From Moniliella sp. 'wahieum' (taxonomy: Eukaryota; Basidiomycota; Moniliellomycetes; Moniliellales; Moniliellaceae): a DNA stretch of 64,000 bases. The stretch is taken from contig RSEE01000053.1 of NCBI GenBank assembly GCA_003971905.1, forward strand, positions 248,001-312,000. Direction: 5' to 3'. Made by a program: the position numbers and the translations under genes. The notes beneath the pieces were generated by a model. It worked only from the letters and a program-made list of their open reading frames with translations. It searched no databases and was not told the origin of the DNA. How positions within the stretch are numbered: the first letter of the stretch is position 1; the number at the start of each line of letters is the position of its first letter. Below are positions 58,170-64,000 of the stretch, in pieces.

Positions 58170-58202
58170 GTCACATGTCACATGTCACTTGTCACGTGTC
58201 AC
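58170..58202. repeat. CACATGT/CACGTGT palindrome array
   Basis: Four 8-bp spaced units of GTCACATG, drifting to GTCACTT and GTCACGTG. Confidence 0.85.
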
Positions 58203-58722
58203 AGACAGTCGCTAGTTTACTAGTTCACATTTTAAGCGCAGCTATAGCTACCGTGGCTACACCGTGGCTAGACACTCTCACTACTCGGTACTCAGATCCA
58301 CGGCACGCTTATATTAGGCGAGTATACTTCTAGTCCATTCACGCGCACGCACGCTCATGTCACCATGTGATGTCACATGTCCCATGCCGCATGTCACCAT
58401 GTCACAAGGATGTCTGTTTTTCTTGCCCCACACACCACGTGTGGTTTGACTTCGGCTAATACTAATGCGCAACGTCCAATGAACACGTTCACACGCGTTC
58501 AACGTTGACTACCTGTGGCGCTCACATATGCCAGACCAAAGGACATATATGATTCACTATCCTATACCGTTCCATTCGTCTTTACGAGCTTTACGCGCGG
58601 GACGAAGGCGACTAACTGGCTTGCCACAGGTCCGGACCCTCTGGCTCTCGAAGCCATTCGCTTCCAAACTGGATGTAGCGCGCGTAGACATACGGATGCG
58701 CGTGGTATAGTCAGTGAACAAC

Positions 58723-58754
58723 GTTGAACGTACGTTGAACGTTGAACGTTGAAC
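58723..58754. repeat. GTTGAAC tandem array
   Basis: GTTGAACGTAC followed by three head-to-tail GTTGAAC units. The motif recurs at 18603-18655 and as GTTCAAC near 43313 and 58497. Confidence 0.85.
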
Positions 58755-59433
58755 GCCACCATCTCGGATCCTTATAATAATGCAAAGAGACTCGCCACAG
58801 TCAACGTTCTTCCAGCGCAGCGCTCAAACATATGTCATTGGTGGCCTAGTATCCCGCGTCTGCGTCAAGACCCAAGGGAAGATATGACTCTTTTGAGTGC
58901 GTCCGTGATCCTTTGTGCTCTTTGCCGCATTCCTCTTTTTGTTCCGTATGCAGCAGTCGAAGCAACAACTCCTTCTCCTGGGGTGTTCCACCCGCTTCGC
59001 AGTTTCCTCGTGTCTCCCACACCCTTCTTCTCCCGCTAATACGCACACCCATCGTCTTTTGTGTCCTCCAATCCTGGAAGGTGTGGTCCACCTCAATTCC
59101 TGATACTCCGAACCCCCTGGTCCATCACTCCGTATACATACCATAATCTGTTTGCCTCATCGCCTTCCTCCCATTCCACGAGACTCGTCCTCTTCCGCGA
59201 CATCAGTCCGCTCGTCATTGAACATGGGGTGGGCCCTAAGAATGAAACGCACGAGCTTGAGGATCGGCTCCCGCAACCTCGCGCAGTGCGCCCCACACTT
59301 GGACTGCTGTGGGTGCGGGCGCAAGTCAATTGTTGTGCTCAAGCGGTGGCATCGGACCACACTCACATTTGTTGCACGAGGAACGGCGCAGAGGATGCAG
59401 AGCTGGAGACAAATCTGAACCCGTCTGTGGGTA

Positions 59434-59750
59434 TTAGTTGAGGCACTTGGCTCCTGGCAAGGAGGAAAGTAAAGTGTAGTTGAGTATATTGCTGTGCTCA
59501 ACCAGTTTGCGCATGTGGTTGCGCCACCCGTCGGCCCTGGAGATTTTCTGGAGTAGCTCCTTCCCACACTCTTCCCCCTCACAATCTTCTGGCAGCGCTT
59601 GCCCGCCGCGTCGAAGTGCGTTCGCCGGGTACCCAAGGGGGCAACAAAAGTGTGGTAAAGACAGTCGTTGTTGGCCTCATTGGCCGCAGTACGTGCGTGG
59701 GGCGCAATGTACTAGTAGAGAGTGCCCATTTTCGCGGGAGGGGAGGCTGG
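59434..59750 (-). CDS. Possible small cysteine-containing protein (3' exon), function unknown
   Basis: I do not recognise it. A minus-strand frame reads ANEANNDCLYHTFVAPLGT then THFDAAGKRCQKIV, and after a one-base shift GEECGKELLQKISRADGWRN, MRKLVEHSNILNYTLLSSLP and GAKCLN, with the stop at 59434. The composition looks coding, and a possible acceptor (TCTACTAG) lies just upstream at about 59709. A 5' exon up to about 59845 (starting MLMVARSTYRC) is possible but unsupported. Confidence 0.35.
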
Positions 59751-60253
59751 GGCTGGAACTGAGGCAGCGGTGGGGGGGGAAGGTGGGGAGAGCTGGAGGA
59801 TGCTCCAACGCATCTATAAGTCGACCGGGCCACCATCAGCACAGATAGTAGGAACTTGAGCGTTAATCCCGTTCAAGCGTTGGGGTTCGGGTGATCTGGA
59901 GAGGGATGGTTCGTGGCTGCAATCCATTGGCACCGTGCCCATAAAGTTGTCGTCCGAAAACCTGGGAAACCTGGGACGCTAACAGAGCTGGATACCGGTC
60001 AAAATTTGTTGCTAAGAGACGCAGGAGAGAAAAGATACTCGCCCTGCTCCGGATTGTCTTCGCTCGAGAAGTTGGTCCTAATTTCATGAGGAAAGGGGTA
60101 CGTCCCTTTTACCATCGTTCGCCCCCAATCGTATTGAACCTCCTCATTCTCTTCCTCCTCTTGTCTTGCAGATCCTCTTGCTCATCATCATTTTTGTCCT
60201 CGTGCATCTCTTCCTCATCTTGCCTCCCCAGTTTCTGATATTCGTAGTTGTCT
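59751..60253. other. Intergenic region or 5' exon of the preceding small gene
   Basis: A pyrimidine/purine-rich stretch with no clear gene. An ATG-led minus-strand frame at 59842 could belong to the small gene. Confidence 0.3.
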
Positions 60254-61339
60254 TTACCCCTGCAAGGATGCTCGACGGGAAGGCAGGCGAGCTATACGGG
60301 ATGCCATCAGGAGCCGTTGATTGGGTTCTTTTGTTGGCCCCTTGGCTTGTTTTTCCCCTTTGATGGGGTTGGAGCGGTGTCGCTGATTCTGTAGCTGTGT
60401 TCTCTCATGTTAGTGCTTCCTCTCTCATCCATTTTGTGACGCGCCGTGGGGGCCGAGAATAACGTACCCAAGCGGTAACCTGTGCTCGTCGGAGTCTCGT
60501 CAGGTCGCTGAGTACCTGTTGTTCGGCCGAAGTAGAATGCGGGGAGAGGGTAAACGCATGTTTCAGAATAGAGACCGCTTGTTGGGGATGAATCGGGGGG
60601 AAGCTGCCTGTCCTGCGTGCTGGACCCCTGCCCAGAGAGGTGCTGGGAGATATGAGGTTGGTTTGTCGGACCACATCCACAAGGGGAGACAGAACCTCGT
60701 CAGAAACATAGAGGGTAAACGTCTCCACAAAAGGAAGGAGAAGACTGCTCGGCTGCTGAGCGTCGTGCTCCCAGTTGGCTGGTGCACATGGCTTTGAGTA
60801 GGTCAGGCAGGAGTTGTTGAAGGCTTTGGATGGCGTACTGGTAGGCATGCTTGATGATCCCTTCGACTGGGCAGGACTCAACGGGTTGAGGGATGCGGTC
60901 GCCTTCAGTTCTGAGTGGAAGCGGTCGAGCAGGGAGTGAAGGGCATCGTTGCACATATCGTGGAAGGCAGCTTCAATCTGGGACTTGATGTGAGGGCTAA
61001 GCGAGAATTGGCTCGGGTTGCCGTTGGCATCCGTTCTGGTGCTGGTATCATTTCGGATGCTGACCGTTGGCGGGGCGAGTGGAGGAGGAAGTTTCGCACG
61101 GAGTGAAAGAGCAATGCTTTGGAGAGACGAAGAACTCCTGCTGGTAGGAGAGAATGACATCATGGCGGGCATGAAGCCAAGTTGTGAGGGCTGAAGATTC
61201 TGCTAGGGTGCTGGCTGTGGGTGGGCAAAAGCTCCAGTGCGAGCTCATAAGCCTTTCAAGTAGATGGACTAGACGTCAAGCTAGCACTAGCCACCATACC
61301 CGAGCTGAGAGGCTGTTGAGGACGTTGAGGTTCCAACAT
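60254..61339 (-). CDS. Conserved-looking helical protein, function unknown
   Basis: The ATG at 61339 opens MLEPQRPQQPLSSGMVASAS, then (after a one-base shift near 61262) LERLMSSHWSFCPPTASTLA and WLHARHDVILSYQQEFFVSP. The main part reads SLQSIALSLRAKLPPPLAP, SPHIKSQIEAAFHDMCNDAL, SLLDRFHSELKATASLNPLS, GIIKHAYQYAIQSLQQLLPD and LLLPFVETFTLYVSDEVLSP: amphipathic helices with no membrane segment. The intron 60467-60395 (GTACGT..ACACAG) joins RLRRAQVTAW to LQNQRHRSNPIKGEKQAKGP, a basic tail ending at 60254. The helical-rod character recalls tethering-complex subunits, but I cannot assign a family. Confidence 0.5.
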
Positions 61340-63018
61340 AATAGTATTACAGGACCGGTGGCCCTTGCGCAATTGATTGGGTTTGATTTACACTGCCCCC
61401 ACGCCGCGTCTCCTTCAGCGTGACGACAGGCATTTTATACTTAGTTGGCCGTGTAGCGATGCGTGAAGCTTGAAGGCTCTGACCTGGGGACACCTAGTCT
61501 CTAAACCACAGACGTTCAGCGAGTAGTAATCAAGTAACGAGGTGAGCGAGAAGAATGGGAAGGGGGAAGGAGAGGTGGTGGCGCGAAGAGGACAGAACAA
61601 GCAGTGGGACGGGAGTGAACACGTGGCCTGCTGGCCTGCGCGCGGTAACCCTAACACCACATGGGCATATGAACATCTTTTGAAGACATGACGCCATGCA
61701 TGACGGCTCTTGACAGAGAAAAAGTGACGACAAAATGGAGTTTTATCGATTATCGCTGTTATATGGCGTTTCCTCACCTGATGTCACGGGAAGGCCCCGC
61801 TAGGGGGCTAACCCAGGTAGTTGGGATACAATCCCTTCGAGGTCCTAAGGTCGACTCACGGTAGTTACGCGCTTGGGCTGATTGGTGGGTCCGAGCGGAG
61901 CTGTGGGGACAAGGAGAGGCCTCTCGGCGTATAGCAGAGGCGGCTGGAGGTGTGGCAAGGCTGCTACGTAGCATCGGCTTGGGCGGCAGTAGCGTGTCTG
62001 AAGCCTTCGGGCTCAGGGACGGGGAACGGGCAGCTGACGACCTACGCTGCTAGACTCCTGCTGGGCTGGGACTGGTGGCGGCGTGGTTGTAGGCAGGATC
62101 ACACGCGGCTAAACGGGGTAGGATGGACTTGGGCTGGGAGGACTGAGAGCTGACGAGGAGAGCTGGAGGAGCAACTAAGAGGAGAGGAGTTACCTGTACT
62201 GGGTTGGTCAATTTTGAGGAGAGTATAGAGGAAGACGCCAATGGGCCGGAGGGAAAAGCACGAACCAATATGCTAACAGACAGGGACTAAAAGGGAAACA
62301 AGGCAACAGAGGAAGGACGGAAAACAGAGGAAAACAGGGGAGACGGCTGCCGCACGGGCAACCTAGAAAGGTAAGGTAAACAGGCACGGGGCGACTAATG
62401 CCGCAAAAGGGTTGCCACAAGCGCAACGCGGAGAAGTAAGATAAACGGGCACAAGGCGACTAGCGTGTCGCAAGGACAATGGAAACCGGGGAACCACGAG
62501 ACTGGGGTTCTCAATTCACTATAGGGAGAAAGGCCGCTATTGTCGCTCCGATACGTAGACTGATAATCGAGCTGGCAGTTGAGCCAGCAGCGATGGAACT
62601 GAATTGAATCTGAGAGCGCGCTCTATTATTGGGTAGAGCGGACGCTCCTCAGCTGAAATTGGATGAGATCGAATCTGACCCCCACTGAACAACCTGCGGA
62701 CGGGGTTAGGAAGGCGAAGGGTGCGCGTAAACTCTGCCGGGCTTGCCAGCCCGTCTTCGCCCGTGACATCACGCTCCTCTTCACCAAAAGCGTGTCCTCA
62801 CGCTCAAAGGAACGGCTCCCCTCTCCCAACAGCGGGGGAGGGGGTGAAGGAGCGTACGGTTACCCGTGTACACACATCTCCTTTTCACGGTAGACCAGAC
62901 TTGGAACTGGAACTGAGTACTTGAATACTCGGCACGCCCCCTTCCTTCGGTCGTAGGGCATGTCATCCAAACGGGTTCTTGCTCACACACGCACCCTTCC
63001 TTCGAGCATCGGAGGTAC
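61340..63018. other. Intergenic region upstream of LTR copy 3
   Basis: No gene is supported. A diverged direct repeat of about 38 bp lies at 62371 and 62432 (GGTAAACAGGCACGGGGCGAC / GATAAACGGGCACAAGGCGAC). Purine-rich runs occupy 62280-62340. Confidence 0.4.
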
Positions 63019-63247
63019 TGTTGAGCCATCAGATGGCTCGTGCTTTGACCAATGTCCCTTCAGGTCCTCCTCAGGCCTAGGAGTTCCGTTGTTTTTCTCT
63101 CCTGTTTTTCCTTGTTCCGCAGCTTAGCCCCTGGTGGCGACTCGCTGCTTGATGTTCCTCTGTAGGCATTGCTGGTTGGCTCAGACCACCACCACCACTA
63201 TTGCGATTGCATCACCTCGAGGACCATCTGGACTCCAGGTCTCATCA
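63019..63247 (+). mobile_element. LTR copy 3, probably the 5' LTR of a longer retrotransposon
   Basis: 229 bp with the same TGTTGAGCC start and GGTCTCATCA end as the solo copies. The 5-mer before it is GGTAC, but GAGTT follows it, so no target duplication closes here. A tRNA-complementary site begins 3 bp after its end and an open frame starts 112 bp after it, which is the layout expected if internal retrotransposon sequence continues beyond the window. Confidence 0.75.
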
Positions 63248-63250
63248 GAG

Positions 63251-63266
63251 TTACAAGTCTTCGCTC
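63251..63266 (+). other. Candidate primer-binding site (half-tRNA-Tyr type)
   Basis: TTACAAGTCTTCGCTC is complementary to GAGCGAAGACTTGTAA, which has the shape of a tRNA-Tyr 5' half: D-stem end GAGC, base 26, five stem bases, loop TTGTAA with anticodon GTA. The tRNA-Tyr at 34763 reads GAGCGTCAGATTGTAA, identical except for the five stem bases. Copia/Ty1-like elements are known that prime from half-tRNAs cut in the anticodon loop. Confidence 0.45.
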
Positions 63267-63359
63267 ATCCAGTGAGCAACGGTGATCAACCCACAATTCC
63301 CTTTTCCATCCCCTCACCCTCTCCGTATCCATCCCTTTCCATCGGCGTCTTTATCAACA

Positions 63360-64000
63360 ATGAGCGCCATTTCACTTCCTACCCCTCAGCTGTCGAACCC
63401 GGACTGGGCCGACCAGCACCTTCCGTCCCCTTTTCCTAAAGACGGCATTACTTTCGCGCGTGCCTCGCAATTGGCCAACGAACAACCGAACCAATACCAA
63501 GTCCTTTACCATATTCTTGAGGACCACAGTCCTTTGGTGGCCAAAAACAATGCGTCTGATTTTCAACTCGTCTCACATTTATCTCAGGCAAACTATCAGC
63601 TCTTGAGCAAAAGGTCGTGAAAATGGTCGGCGATCCTACTCAGCGACTTCCCAGCGATCCATCTGTCCAGTCGACTGTCGTGCGTCACTTTGACGAATTG
63701 CGTGCGTAGTGTGTTCCACCGCACTTTGATGCGTTTTTGCGAACCGTTTGGTTCTCCGCTTCTTCTTCCCAACAATCTTCCGCAAATCGGAACCGGAGGA
63801 TCCCGTTGCGACCCCACGGCCGGTCGCGTCGCCTGTGTCCCACGACGAATCCGTTGTTCATACTCTGTGGCAACAACGACACCACCGCTTCCTCCTCCGA
63901 TTGACGATACAATCTTGTCATCTTTAAATAATCTTTTCCGTTCAGGCGCATCCCCCGACCTTCTCCTGAATGCAGCCGAGAAACGTTGGGGTACTGACGT
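63360..64000 (+). CDS. Open frame after the LTR, candidate gag start (partial)
   Basis: The ATG at 63360 opens MSAISLPTPQLSNPDWADQH and continues PFPKDGITFARASQLANEQP and YQVLYHILEDHSPLVAKNNA to about 63597. After a one-base shift it reads LEQKVVKMVGDPTQRLPSDP, and further open frames reach the window end (..PPIDDTILSSLNNLFRSGAS). I recognise no domain: no zinc knuckle, protease or reverse transcriptase is inside the window. Its place 112 bp after an LTR suggests gag. A host gene that uses the LTR as promoter is the alternative. Confidence 0.45.

Larger units (their letters stand above)
56615..59433. other. Gene-free region packed with short palindromic and tandem motifs
   Basis: Almost 3 kb without a supported gene. 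It carries TCTCAGATCTCAGATCTCAG-like units (57076-57097), GTCACATGTCACATGTCAC (57369), the CTAGTTACTAGTTACTAGT run (58122-58150), the array at 58170-58202, GTTGAAC repeats (58723-58754), and many CAGTACTC/CTCAGTAC units at 57700-57790. Confidence 0.5.

Overview
The window is nuclear DNA of a filamentous or yeast-like fungus, most likely a basidiomycete of the Ustilaginomycotina. The introns I could place by restoring conserved protein frames are mostly 58-88 nt with GT..AG ends (two in the SHR3-like gene would be about 120 nt). The proteins include fungal forms: a SHR3-type ER chaperone, a ROM2-type RhoGEF with DEP, DH, PH and CNH domains, and an epsin. The strongest taxonomic clue is a dynein heavy-chain gene that begins just before the microtubule-binding stalk. 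A dynein heavy chain split into two genes (dyn1 and dyn2) is known from Ustilago maydis. The exact genus cannot be read from the sequence.

Layout. Positions 1-9 kb: 3' part of a SHR3-like gene (-), U4/U6 snRNP protein PRP4 (+), a ZIFL/TetA-type MFS transporter (-), and serine hydroxymethyltransferase (+). 10-25 kb: a large RhoGEF (+), a decayed HEM13 relic (+), and a kinesin-4-like motor (+). 25-34 kb: the dyn2-like gene (-) diverging from proteasome alpha3 PRE9 (+), then a monocarboxylate-type MFS transporter (+). 34-42 kb: an intron-containing tRNA-Tyr, a glycine-rich protein (+), mitochondrial aldehyde dehydrogenase (-), and epsin (-). 43-50 kb: two solo LTRs with perfect 5-bp target duplications flanking a Ser/Pro-rich gene of unknown function (-). 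52-61 kb: GPI19/PIG-P (-), a CIA30-domain protein (-), a forkhead factor (-), and two unknown genes (-). Right edge: a third LTR copy followed by a tRNA-like primer site and an open frame, read here as the 5' end of a longer LTR retrotransposon.

The genes are ordinary housekeeping, trafficking, cytoskeletal and signalling genes. I see no biosynthetic cluster, CRISPR array or operon-like unit. Nearly every conserved gene needs one or more 1-2 nt frame corrections, often at short homopolymers. The simplest reading is uncorrected indels in the assembly, so coordinates below give the span of the gene and not one clean reading frame. The HEM13 relic differs: it also carries in-frame stops and substitutions.

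Intergenic DNA at about 16-19, 34-36, 39-40, 42-44, 47-52 and 56-63 kb is long and gene-poor. It is seeded with short palindromic or tandem motifs (TGACATGTG, GTTGAAC, CTTGAAGC/GCTTCAAG, GATCGATGATC) that recur at many separate sites.
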